From positions 1 through 64,000 of the forward strand of contig CAWEBZ010000015.1 of NCBI GenBank assembly GCA_963807425.1: 64,000 nucleotides of DNA, given 5' to 3'. Positions within the stretch are counted from its first letter, which is position 1, and the number at the start of each line of letters is the position of its first letter. The notes below the pieces were generated by a model. The model was not told the DNA's origin. It saw only the letters and a list, made by a program, of their open reading frames with translations, and ran no database searches. The DNA is from VRUE01 sp963807425 (GTDB lineage: Bacteria > Actinomycetota > Thermoleophilia > Solirubrobacterales > 70-9). Made by a program: the position numbers and the translations under genes. Positions 54,426-61,888 of the stretch are shown here, in pieces.

Positions 54426-56072
54426 CTAGCGCGCGACGGGCACTGCAGGCCGCGCCGCCTCTGGCAGGTGGCGCGGCTCGGCGCCGTCCTTGGGCGGGAT
54501 CAGGCTCATCGCGTGCTCGGCCTTGGCGGTGATCGTCAGGCTCGGGTTGACGCCTGGGTTGGCGGGGATCGCCGCTCCGTCGCAAACCAGCAGGTTCTCG
54601 TAGCCGAAGACGCGGTTGCCGGCGTCGACGACGCCGTTCTGTGGATCGGCGCCGACCACGGCGCCGCCGAGGATGTGGGCAGTCGAGGGGATGTTGCGGA
54701 CCGACTCGGTGATCGCGCTCTGGGCGACGCCGCCGGTGCGCTTCTCGAACCAGCGCGCGACTTTCTCGGCGGCTGGGATGTAGGTCGGATTGGGGCGCCC
54801 AGGATCCTGTTGGGTCTGCAGGCGCACGCCCGAGCCGAAGATCTTGCGCTTGGGACGGAAGTGCATCGCGGCGTCGACGGTCTGCATCACCAGCAGGATC
54901 ACCGTTCGCTGCGACCAGCGGTGGGGCAACGCCATCCGCACCGTGCGCAGCGGATGGCGCAGGATCGCCGCCAGCCACTTGATCGGCCGGGTGAGTTTCG
55001 TCCCCGGCCCGGTCATCGCGGTGAAGGTGCCGGCCATCGCGTCGCCGCCCTGGCCGTAGGTGACGACCTCGATGTGGGTGTCGGGATCGGGGTAGATGCT
55101 CGAGGTGATCGCGACTGAGCGGCTGAAATCGCGCTCGTCGTCGGGCGCGGTGACCGATTGGATCGACTCCGAGTTGGTGCGGACGAGGTCGCCGAGCCGC
55201 GCTGAGACCTTCGGCAGGGCGCCGCTGTGGCGGCAGTTGGCGAGCAGGTTGTTGGTGCCGAGCGCGCCGGCGGCGACGATCACGCCGCGGGCGGTCAGCG
55301 TGCGGCGGCGCTTGCGCAGCCAGGACCCCGAGCGCTCGCTCGTCACCGCGTAGCCGTCGGAGCCGTCGGTGGCGCCCAGCGGGCGGATCTCGGTCACCTG
55401 CCGCTCGGGCTGGATCTCGACCCCGAGCTTCTCGGCGAACCAGAGGTAGTTCTTCATCAGCGTGTTCTTCGCCCCGTGCCGGCAGCCGACCATGCAGCTG
55501 CCGCAGCGCATGCAGCCGGTGCGGTCGGGCCCCTCGCCTTCGAAGAAGGGGTCGGGCACCTCCTTGCCGGGCTGGTCGAAGAAGACGCCGACGCGGGTGT
55601 TGGTGAAGGTCTCTCCGACGCCGATCTCCTCGCCGTATTCCTGCAGCAGCTTGTCCGCCGGACCGATCCCCTCGTACTCGACCACCCCGAGCATCCGCTC
55701 GGCGGTGTCGTAGTGCGGGGCCAGCTCGAGCTCCCAGTTGCCGAGGTCGTTCCACTGCGGGTCGTCGAAGAAGGCCGGCCGCGCCCGGTAGAGCGTGTTG
55801 GCATAGCCGAGGCTGCCGCCGCCGACGCCGCTGCCGGAGACGATGAAGACGTCCTTGAAGAAGGTCATCCGCAGCACCCCCCGCATGCCGAACTTGGGCA
55901 GCCAGAAATAGCGCCGCGGATGCCGCAGGTTCGACTCGGCGAAGTCCTCGTCCGCGAACCTGCTGCCGCACTCGAGCACGGCGACCGAGTACCCCTTTTC
56001 GGCGAGCCGCAGCGCCGAGACGGAGCCTCCGAACCCGGAGCCCACCACCAGCCAGTCGAAGTCGTACTTCAA
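54426..56072 (-). CDS. GMC-family FAD oxidoreductase
   Basis: The 548-residue flavoenzyme has the FAD-binding motif VVGSGFGGSVSALRLAEKG near its N-terminus, a Cys-rich stretch (TGCMRCGSCMVGC) unusual for GMC enzymes and close to a ferredoxin-like spacing, and the C-terminal GMC motif with His (STAHILGGA) and Asn (GVNPSLTIT). It resembles cholesterol oxidase-like proteins of actinobacteria. Rubredoxin is encoded 15 bases upstream on the same strand and could be its electron partner. Confidence 0.9.
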   Translation of the reverse strand: MKYDFDWLVVGSGFGGSVSALRLAEKGYSVAVLECGSRFADEDFAESNLRHPRRYFWLPKFGMRGVLRMTFFKDVFIVSGSGVGGGSLGYANTLYRARPAFFDDPQWNDLGNWELELAPHYDTAERMLGVVEYEGIGPADKLLQEYGEEIGVGETFTNTRVGVFFDQPGKEVPDPFFEGEGPDRTGCMRCGSCMVGCRHGAKNTLMKNYLWFAEKLGVEIQPERQVTEIRPLGATDGSDGYAVTSERSGSWLRKRRRTLTARGVIVAAGALGTNNLLANCRHSGALPKVSARLGDLVRTNSESIQSVTAPDDERDFSRSVAITSSIYPDPDTHIEVVTYGQGGDAMAGTFTAMTGPGTKLTRPIKWLAAILRHPLRTVRMALPHRWSQRTVILLVMQTVDAAMHFRPKRKIFGSGVRLQTQQDPGRPNPTYIPAAEKVARWFEKRTGGVAQSAITESVRNIPSTAHILGGAVVGADPQNGVVDAGNRVFGYENLLVCDGAAIPANPGVNPSLTITAKAEHAMSLIPPKDGAEPRHLPEAARPAVPVAR

Positions 56073-56087
56073 GGCACCCCTGCGGGC

Positions 56088-56279
56088 CTAAGCCTCGCCG
56101 GGCTCCAGCGGGCGGAAGTCCGAGGTGCGGGCGCCGCAGACCGGGCAGAACCAGTCCTTGGGGATGTCCTCGAAGGCCGTTCCGGGTGGGATGCCGCCGT
56201 CGGGATCGCCGATCTCTGGGTCATAGATGAACCCGCAGCTCTCGCAGATCCAGAGCTTTGCCTCGGTCGCAGTGGTCAT
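56088..56279 (-). CDS. Rubredoxin
   Basis: The 63-residue protein has the two CxxC pairs of rubredoxin (C12/C15 in CESCGFIYDPEIGD; C45/C48 in WFCPVCGARTSDF), which bind one iron. It is a one-electron carrier. ATG 56279 lies six bases after TAAACT with no ribosome binding site, so it is probably leaderless. It is followed closely by the GMC oxidoreductase gene. Confidence 0.96.
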   Translation of the reverse strand: MTTATEAKLWICESCGFIYDPEIGDPDGGIPPGTAFEDIPKDWFCPVCGARTSDFRPLEPGEA

Positions 56280-56285
56280 GACAGA

Positions 56286-56291
56286 AGTTTA
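56286..56291 (-). promoter_or_regulatory. -10 box for leaderless rubredoxin transcript
   Basis: TAAACT on the minus strand lies six bases before the rubredoxin ATG, within the 19-base gap after lemA. Confidence 0.55.
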
Positions 56292-56298
56292 GTCGCGC

Positions 56299-56865
56299 TC
56301 ACTCTTTGCTGAAGCTGACGGAAACCGGCTCACGCTCGGCCGGATCCTCGATCTCGAAGAACTCCCGTTTGGTGAAGCCGCCCTGATTGGCGATGATCGA
56401 GCCCGGGAACTGTTCGATGTCGGTGTTGTAGGACTGCACGTTGGAGTTGTAGATTCGCCGCGAGGCCTGGATCTCATCCTCCAGCTCGGAGAGGCTGCGG
56501 CTGAGCTGCTGGAAGTTCTCGGTGGCGCGCAGGGTCGGGTAGTTCTCGGCGACGGCTTTCACGTCGGCAAGCGCTTGGGTCAGCTTCTGCTCGGCCTTGG
56601 CGGTTTCCTCGACGCTCTGGGCCGCCATCGCCTCGGCACGTGCCTGGGTCGTCTTCTCGAAGGTCTGGCTCTCGTGCTCGGCGTAGCCCTTGACGGTCTC
56701 GACCAGGTTGGGGACGAGGTCGTGCCGGCGCTTCAGCTGCACGTCGATCCCGCTCCACGACTCGTCGACCCGGTTGCGCGCGGCGATGATCGAGTTGCGC
56801 TTGGCGATGAAGTAGAGAACCGCGATCACGATGATCGCGACGACGACGATGATGGCGATGGTCAT
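56299..56865 (-). CDS. LemA family protein
   Basis: The 188-residue protein has one N-terminal membrane helix (residues 2-21) followed by the LemA helical domain (NRVDESWSGIDVQLKRRHDL, VPNLVETVKGYA, RIYNSNVQSYNTDIEQFPGS). The role of LemA is not settled. AGGAG precedes the ATG, and TAGGAT (minus strand, near 56900) may be its -10. It is divergent from a possible DUF3137 gene, a common partner. Confidence 0.93.
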   Translation of the reverse strand: MTIAIIVVVAIIVIAVLYFIAKRNSIIAARNRVDESWSGIDVQLKRRHDLVPNLVETVKGYAEHESQTFEKTTQARAEAMAAQSVEETAKAEQKLTQALADVKAVAENYPTLRATENFQQLSRSLSELEDEIQASRRIYNSNVQSYNTDIEQFPGSIIANQGGFTKREFFEIEDPAEREPVSVSFSKE

Positions 56866-56927
56866 GGAAGCTCCTGTGGTCGGACCTATCTAGAGGCCAT
56901 CCTACGCGGATTCGGCTCGGCAAAGCT

Positions 56928-56933
56928 TAGGAT
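56928..56933 (+). promoter_or_regulatory. -10 box for leaderless transcript of the gene at 56942
   Basis: TAGGAT lies eight bases before ATG 56942; no ribosome binding site is present. Confidence 0.55.
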
Positions 56934-56941
56934 CGGCGGCG

Positions 56942-57616
56942 ATGAGTGCTAAGCAGGAAGCGCAGGCCTGGGCGGAAACGGTTCGCGGATACGGCGAGCG
57001 GCATGGGCTCGTCTACGAGCCGGTTGGCGGCATCAACCCGAAGGACGGGCCGGTTGCTCTCTGCGTGGGAGGCACCAACCGCCTCACGGGGCAGCTCGCC
57101 GAGGGCTTCTGGGGCTCCTCCTGCGATGCCGACGAGAAGGAGAGCGGCGGTCTCTTCGGCAAGGCCATGCTGCCGACCGCGATGCTTGCCAAGGCGCACA
57201 TGCCCGACTTGGCGAAAGTCGTTCCCGCCTTCAACGTCGAATCGATCGAGGGACACGAGGTCGTCACCCAGCGTTTCGCCCGCAAGGTCGAGTTCGAGTC
57301 GATCGACTTCAACAAGCGCTTCCTCACGACCGTGCCGAGCGAGTACGACCCGGTTGCCCTGCGGGAGCTGTTCGGCCCCGGCTTCCTCGAGTGGACGACG
57401 ACGATGACCGGCGAGATCGACTTCGGCATCAACGACCGCCAGCTCTGGTTCCTCTGGCGCCTGCGCGAGCGTAGCGAGGAAGAGCTGAAAGCGGCCCTGA
57501 AGAACGCCGGCCAGCTCTTCAAGCGCCTGCAGGCGGAGATGGAGGAGAGCGGCATCAACACCTATCCGCCTGGGCCCTGGCATGCAGGGCTGGAGGCCTT
57601 CCCCACAACTGGGTAG
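56942..57616 (+). CDS. Uncharacterised protein, possibly DUF3137-like
   Basis: The 224-residue protein has no signal peptide or clear membrane helix. The central part (VEFESIDFNKRFLTTVPSEY, DPVALRELFGPGFLEW, then DFGINDRQLWFLW) resembles the DUF3137 pattern of a protein often encoded next to LemA, which is divergently encoded 76 bases away. The match is from memory and weak. It begins at an ATG suited to leaderless initiation. Confidence 0.6.
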   Translation: MSAKQEAQAWAETVRGYGERHGLVYEPVGGINPKDGPVALCVGGTNRLTGQLAEGFWGSSCDADEKESGGLFGKAMLPTAMLAKAHMPDLAKVVPAFNVESIEGHEVVTQRFARKVEFESIDFNKRFLTTVPSEYDPVALRELFGPGFLEWTTTMTGEIDFGINDRQLWFLWRLRERSEEELKAALKNAGQLFKRLQAEMEESGINTYPPGPWHAGLEAFPTTG

Positions 57617-57702
57617 TCAGGCGCTCTCGCACTCATACAAACGTCCATTGGACATGGGTCCAGGAATTGCTGGATTGACCGGGAGGTGCCGATGGAGGGG
57701 GT

Positions 57703-58275
57703 GTGAGCGCACTGGCCGGGACGATCTCCGCACCGCTGTCCGTCAGGGTGAACGGGGCGGGAATCGCGCGCTGGCTGCGGGCGATCCTCTCGTTGCTCGT
57801 TGCCGTTGGCATCCTCGCAGTGGCGCTGCCGGTCGCCTTCGGCAGCGGCGCCAAGGGCGCCGGCGTGGACCCGGTCCAGGTCTTCTCCTCCGGGCCGCTG
57901 GTCGCGGCCGAGACGAGCGGGGGTGGTCAGCTATCGGTCGGCTCGATGGTCCCAGGGGAGAGCCGCTCGGCGATTATTCGGGTTTCCAATGCGAATTCCA
58001 GCCCTGTCGCGCTCGGCCTCGCGGTGCGAACCGTCGACCGGGTCGGGGCTGGGGGCGTGGCCCTCTCCGATGCGATGACCCTGCGGGTCGAGGCCGCTGC
58101 CGGCGGCCCGGCGCTCTACGACGGCCCGATCGGCCAGATGCGGCGCCTGGGGCTGGGGAGCACCCCGGCGGGCGCCGAGCACGCCTATCGCTTCACGGTC
58201 ACGCTGCCGCAGGACGTCGGCAACGAGGTCCAGGGCTCCTCGATGCGCGCCGGCTTCGCCTGGAACGCCGGCTGA
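57703..58275 (+). CDS. TasA-like exported protein, first paralogue
   Basis: The 190-residue protein has one hydrophobic segment (about 25-48) and a beta-rich domain. This shares landmarks with the next genes: MVPGESRSAIIRVSN early, a central LRVEAAAGGPALYDG and a terminal GSSMRAGFAWNAG. It lacks the ASFTSK-type cleavage motif of the other copies. The GTG follows GGAGGGGG. It precedes the riboswitch and is separated from the main operon by 184 bases. Confidence 0.7.
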   Translation: MSALAGTISAPLSVRVNGAGIARWLRAILSLLVAVGILAVALPVAFGSGAKGAGVDPVQVFSSGPLVAAETSGGGQLSVGSMVPGESRSAIIRVSNANSSPVALGLAVRTVDRVGAGGVALSDAMTLRVEAAAGGPALYDGPIGQMRRLGLGSTPAGAEHAYRFTVTLPQDVGNEVQGSSMRAGFAWNAG

Positions 58276-58284
58276 TCTCCAGTT

Positions 58285-58317
58285 CTCTCGCTTCGACCCT
58301 CATCGTTTCGCGAGAGC
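58285..58317 (+). terminator. Hairpin after the first TasA-like gene
   Basis: CTCTCGC (58285-58291) pairs with GCGAGAG (58310-58316) across an 18-base loop. No T-tract follows. It may end the upstream transcript before the riboswitch begins. Confidence 0.4.
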
Positions 58318-58334
58318 GGCCGATTAAAGGGGTG

Positions 58335-58432
58335 CATGGAAGCGATTCAAGGCAAACCCGCCGTGAGGCGGGGACGCAAAGCTAGAGGTCTCGGCTACGG
58401 CCGAGATAGCTCGGCTGCCGCTTTCGGAGCCC
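58335..58432 (+). ncRNA. c-di-GMP-I (GEMM) riboswitch
   Basis: The sequence has the conserved GEMM-I core: GGCAAACC (58351-58358), a CGCC/GGCG stem closed by a GTGA (GNRA) tetraloop, then GGGACGCAAAGC, a second stem GGTCTC/GAGAT, and TAGCTCGGCTGCC. P1 pairs GAAGCG (58339-58344) with CGCTTTC. The base before CAAACC is G, as in c-di-GMP-sensing rather than cGAMP-sensing variants. Downstream, TTCGG (58422-58426) can pair with CCGAA next to the AAGGAGG ribosome binding site, so ligand-dependent P1 formation could expose the site and turn translation on; the direction is inferred. Confidence 0.93.
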
Positions 58433-58459
58433 AAACATCGAGCCCCGAAGGAGGCACTT

Positions 58460-59032
58460 ATGTCTCGCATTTCCGTGATCCTCTCGAGTCCCCGTCATCT
58501 GCTTGGAGCGCTCCTTGTGGCGCTGCTGGCATTCGGCGCGGTCGTTGGATCAGGCGCGAGCTTCACTTCGAAGTCCGCGAATCCGAGCAACACGTTCAGC
58601 GCCGGCAACCTCGCGCAGTCCAATTCCAAGGAAGGCGCGGCGGTTCTGACGGCAACGAAGATGGTGCCCGGAGCACCCTCGACCAACGGCACGGTGGTGA
58701 TTACCAACAGCGGCGACGTCGCTGGCACGTTCACCCTCTCGAGGACGAGCCTCACGGATACGCCGGGCGCCAATGGCGGCCAGCTGTCGGGTGTGCTCGA
58801 TCTGAAGGTGGAGGACGTGACCAACGAAAAATCGCCAATCACCCTGTACTCGGGCAAGGTCGGCGCGATGGGTGCCCAGTCACTCGGCAAATTTGCCGCA
58901 GGCGAGGCCCGCACCTACAAGTTCTCGGTGACATTCCCGGACGGCGGCACTCCTGCGTCGGCAACGACGGGGGACAACGCCTACAAGGGGTCGTCGATGA
59001 GCGTCGGCTATCAGTGGGATGCCGCTTCCTAG
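58460..59032 (+). CDS. TasA/CalY-like secreted fibre protein, second paralogue
   Basis: The 190-residue protein has a SipW-type signal peptide: a hydrophobic segment (about 12-30), then GSGASFTSKSANPSNTFSAG, the motif recognised by SipW-class peptidases in TasA/CalY proteins. The mature part is beta-rich with GTVVITNSGDVAGTFTL, LDLKVEDV, LYSGKVG and the terminal GSSMSVGYQWDA. Bacillus TasA forms matrix fibres. It is the first gene after the riboswitch and carries an AAGGAGG ribosome binding site. Confidence 0.85.
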   Translation: MSRISVILSSPRHLLGALLVALLAFGAVVGSGASFTSKSANPSNTFSAGNLAQSNSKEGAAVLTATKMVPGAPSTNGTVVITNSGDVAGTFTLSRTSLTDTPGANGGQLSGVLDLKVEDVTNEKSPITLYSGKVGAMGAQSLGKFAAGEARTYKFSVTFPDGGTPASATTGDNAYKGSSMSVGYQWDAAS

Positions 59033-59116
59033 CGGTCATCCCCCGACGGGGGACCGGGGCCGGTACGGTCACCGGCTTCGGTTCTCCCGTCGACCTCCTT
59101 CGCTGGGAGCGCTGCA

Positions 59117-59698
59117 ATGGATGAGTCCAGCAGGGTGCGACGAGCGCTGCGCTGGGGAGGCGCGGCGGCCACCCTCCTCTGCCTCGCCCTGGCCGCGATC
59201 CTGCTGATCCCAGCGGCGCTCGGCTTTCAGCGCTATGTGATCGTCAGTGGCTCGATGAGCGGGACCTACGATCGCGGCTCGATCGTTTTCGACGAGGAGG
59301 TGCCGGTCGCCGATCTAGAGGTGGGGGACTCGATCACCTACGAGCCGCCCCCCGGCACCTTCTCGCAGGACCTGGTCACCCACCGGATCGTCCAGATCGG
59401 GGAGGACGAGCAGGGCGTCAGGACCTTCCGCACCAAGGGCGACGCCAATGAGAGCGCCGATCCCTGGACCTTCACGCTCGACCAGCCAACCCAGGCCAAG
59501 GTCGCCTTCTCCGTCCCCTACGTCGGCTACCTGCTTGCTGGTCTCTCGATCCCGATCGTGCGGATGCTGGCGATCGGCATCCCCGCGATCGCCTTGGCGC
59601 TGCTGATCCTGGTCGGAATCTGGCGCGACGCCGGCGAGGAGGCGCGGCGGCGGGAAGCCGAGTCGATCCCGATGTCGACCCCACAATGGACCGAGTAA
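59117..59698 (+). CDS. sipW: SipW-type signal peptidase I
   Basis: The 193-residue membrane peptidase has two membrane helices (about 13-35 and 140-170), the nucleophile Ser46 in VSGSMSGT, and His89 in LVTHRIV where bacterial LepB has Lys. This Ser-His form is typical of the archaeal/ER and SipW (S26B) group. The TKGDANE box is present. It should cleave the SipW-type signals of the neighbouring TasA-like proteins. Its end overlaps the next gene by 13 bases. Confidence 0.92.
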   Translation: MDESSRVRRALRWGGAAATLLCLALAAILLIPAALGFQRYVIVSGSMSGTYDRGSIVFDEEVPVADLEVGDSITYEPPPGTFSQDLVTHRIVQIGEDEQGVRTFRTKGDANESADPWTFTLDQPTQAKVAFSVPYVGYLLAGLSIPIVRMLAIGIPAIALALLILVGIWRDAGEEARRREAESIPMSTPQWTE

Positions 59699-60210
59699 GG
59701 CTGCTGATCGGATCGCGCCGCTGGCTGCTGCTGGCGGCGCTGGCGCTGGTTTCGCTTGCTCTCGGCTCGGCGATGTTCAGCGGCGCTCGCTTCAGCTCGA
59801 AGAGCTCCAACACGGCCGCGCTTGCCGCCGCAAGCATCCAGCTCAGCTCCTCGGCGCCGAACCAGGCAATCGTTGCGGCTTCCGGCATGCGTCCCGGTGA
59901 CAGCCGTCAGGGAACGATCGAAATCAGCAATAAAGGCGACGTCGCCGGGACGGTGACGCTGAAAGCCAGCGGGCTGACCGGGACCGCGCTCGCCGCAGTG
60001 ATCGATCTCAAGGTCGAGGACACGACCAGCGGCACGACGCAGAAGTGGAGTGGCAAGCTCGGCTCTTTCAGCAGCGTCGCCCTGGGGTCGGTCGCAGCAA
60101 GCTCGATCCGTAAATACCGGCTGACCTTGAGCTGGCCTTCCGCCTCCACCGAAGCTTCGCTTCAGGGCGCCTCGACTTCGCTCACCTTCCAGTGGGACGG
60201 CAGCTCATGA
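59686..60210 (+). CDS. TasA/CalY-like secreted fibre protein, third paralogue
   Basis: The 174-residue protein is a paralogue of the gene at 58460: a hydrophobic segment then SGARFSSKSSNTAALAAA, the block GTIEISNKGDVAGTVTL, IDLKVEDTTSG and the terminal ASTSLTFQWDGSS. It starts inside sipW and its stop overlaps the next gene (ATGA), so peptidase and substrates are made from one message. Confidence 0.85.
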   Translation: MDRVRLLIGSRRWLLLAALALVSLALGSAMFSGARFSSKSSNTAALAAASIQLSSSAPNQAIVAASGMRPGDSRQGTIEISNKGDVAGTVTLKASGLTGTALAAVIDLKVEDTTSGTTQKWSGKLGSFSSVALGSVAASSIRKYRLTLSWPSASTEASLQGASTSLTFQWDGSS

Positions 60211-61133
60211 GCGCCCGGGTGCAGATTGCGACGGCACTGGCGGCACTGGCTGCCTGTGTGCTCGCGGTGGGACTATCGGCGGCGAGCTTCACCGATACCG
60301 AGGAGAACCCGCAGACGGTCAGCGCTATCGCCGACTGGACCGCGCCGAGCGCGAGCGCGAGCGTGATCGACCAGAAGGAAAGCCGGACCGCCGGCTATGT
60401 CAGGTCGAGCGTTGCCTACTACGCCTACGCCAAAGTCTCCGACTCCGGCAATCCGGCCAGCGGCGTCGCCTCGGTCAAGGCCGACGTCAGCAGCATCACC
60501 TCGGGTCAGGACGAAGTGCCTCTGGTCGCTGGCAGTTACACGGCCGACGGTGTCTCCTACAACTACCGCAGCGCCGAACTGAAAGCGAAAAGCAGCCTCA
60601 GCGCCGGCGTCAAGGCCTACGCGCTCGAACTGGTCGATGCCGCTGGGAACGCGGCGAGCCAGAGCTTCTCGGCAACCGCCTACGCGGCGTTCAAAGGCAC
60701 TGACTTCGAAACCGCCAACGCCTCTGGTGGCACAGAAGGGAAGCCCGAGAAAGGGGATACGGTCAGCTTCGAGTTCAACAACCTGCCCGAAGCCTCCTCG
60801 ATCGTCTCGGGCTGGACCGGCAGCGGCACCAAATCGGTGACTGTGTCCATCGCCAACAGCTCTGAAAACGACAGCCTGGCGGTCAGCGGCGCGACGATCG
60901 GCAGCGTCGCGCTCAAAGGCGACTTCACCGACAGCACGGCGAGCTTCAGCAGCTCCAGCATCTCACTGAGCGGGTCGACCGTGACGATCGTCCTCGGCAC
61001 GGCTTCGGGAAGCGTCAAGACCGACAGCGACAAAAGCAAATCGGTCTGGACCCCGTCGTCATCGAACCTCGATCTTGCCGGCAACGCCTCGGCGACGTCG
61101 ACCGTCACGGGCAGCAACAAGAAGCAATTCTGA
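60207..61133 (+). CDS. SipW-type exported Ig-like surface protein
   Basis: The 308-residue protein has a short SipW-type signal (LSAASFTDTEENPQTVSA after a hydrophobic segment at about 6-25) and a long Ser/Thr/Lys-rich extracellular part. It has bacterial Ig-like features (LVDAAGNAASQSFS near 140 and LDLAGNASATS at the end) and no membrane anchor. It lacks the TasA terminal motif, so it may be an accessory adhesin or fibre-tip protein. It ends the operon. Confidence 0.75.
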   Translation: MSARVQIATALAALAACVLAVGLSAASFTDTEENPQTVSAIADWTAPSASASVIDQKESRTAGYVRSSVAYYAYAKVSDSGNPASGVASVKADVSSITSGQDEVPLVAGSYTADGVSYNYRSAELKAKSSLSAGVKAYALELVDAAGNAASQSFSATAYAAFKGTDFETANASGGTEGKPEKGDTVSFEFNNLPEASSIVSGWTGSGTKSVTVSIANSSENDSLAVSGATIGSVALKGDFTDSTASFSSSSISLSGSTVTIVLGTASGSVKTDSDKSKSVWTPSSSNLDLAGNASATSTVTGSNKKQF

Positions 61134-61140
61134 GCGGCGC

Positions 61141-61782
61141 TCAGGCCGGATAGTCAGGGTCGCCGGGGAGGACGACGCGGTGGTCCTCCTGCGTGCCGAT
61201 TACCTTGGGCAGGATCGGCTCGACCTGGCGCCCGCGGTGGGCTTCGATCGCCTCGCTGGAATTGCCGTAGGGGAGCAGCGATTCGAGCTGCTTGACGGTT
61301 GGGAAGGCGAGGGTCAGCTTGCCGGCGGCCTGCGCCTCGAGCGCGGCGGCCGGCTCGACCCAGGCAGCCTCGGTGGTCTCGACCCCGTCCGGTTGGGGCG
61401 GCGTGTGGGCCGGCGCGAGAGCGAGGAAGAACCAGGCATCAAAGCGCCGCGAGATCACCGCTGGGGTGATCCAGCGCGAGAACAGCACCAGCTCCTCCTC
61501 CGCGGGGAGCTCGATCCCGGCCTCCTCCTTCAGCTCCCTCAGCGCGCAGGCTCTGTGACCCGCCTCGTTCTCGCCGTCCTCGAGGTCGACCGCGCCGCCG
61601 GGGAAGACCCAAACACCGGGCATGAATCTGGCGCTTTCGGTTCGCTTCAGCAGCAGGACCTCGAGCGCCCGGTCTCCGTGCTTTCCGCCTCGTCTCAGCA
61701 GTACCACCGAGGCCGCCGGCCGGGGAACGGCCGGCGTCCCGAGGTTGGGCTGCTCCGCCGGCCCGCGCTTGCGACTGCTCAC
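61141..61782 (-). CDS. NUDIX hydrolase
   Basis: The 213-residue protein has the NUDIX box, GGAVDLEDGENEAGHRA followed by CALRELKEEAGIEL, which binds Mg and cleaves nucleoside diphosphates linked to another moiety. The build (VFPGGAVDLEDG, ITPAVISRRFDAWFF) resembles NUDT19/CoA-type hydrolases, but the substrate is not certain. GTG 61782 lies six bases after TAGGCT, so it is probably leaderless. Confidence 0.92.
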   Translation of the reverse strand: MSSRKRGPAEQPNLGTPAVPRPAASVVLLRRGGKHGDRALEVLLLKRTESARFMPGVWVFPGGAVDLEDGENEAGHRACALRELKEEAGIELPAEEELVLFSRWITPAVISRRFDAWFFLALAPAHTPPQPDGVETTEAAWVEPAAALEAQAAGKLTLAFPTVKQLESLLPYGNSSEAIEAHRGRQVEPILPKVIGTQEDHRVVLPGDPDYPA

Positions 61783-61788
61783 GAAGCC

Positions 61789-61794
61789 AGCCTA
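61789..61794 (-). promoter_or_regulatory. -10 box for leaderless NUDIX transcript
   Basis: TAGGCT on the minus strand lies six bases before the GTG start, with no ribosome binding site. Confidence 0.5.
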
Positions 61795-61888
61795 CAGCCG
61801 TCTTTGCGATCCTCCTTGTCATGGTCCTCTTGGTTCTCAATCAGGCTCTAATACGATGTCGTTCGCTCGCTGATTGAGTTGACCGGCG

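Noticed and set aside
58340..58360. cGAMP-sensing GEMM-Ib variant
   Set aside because: The base before CAAACC is G, the residue expected for c-di-GMP selectivity, by my reading of the Vc2 numbering.
58336..59124. Open frame starting inside the riboswitch
   Set aside because: It covers the GEMM aptamer and then runs in a second frame across the TasA-like gene; it has no protein-like pattern.
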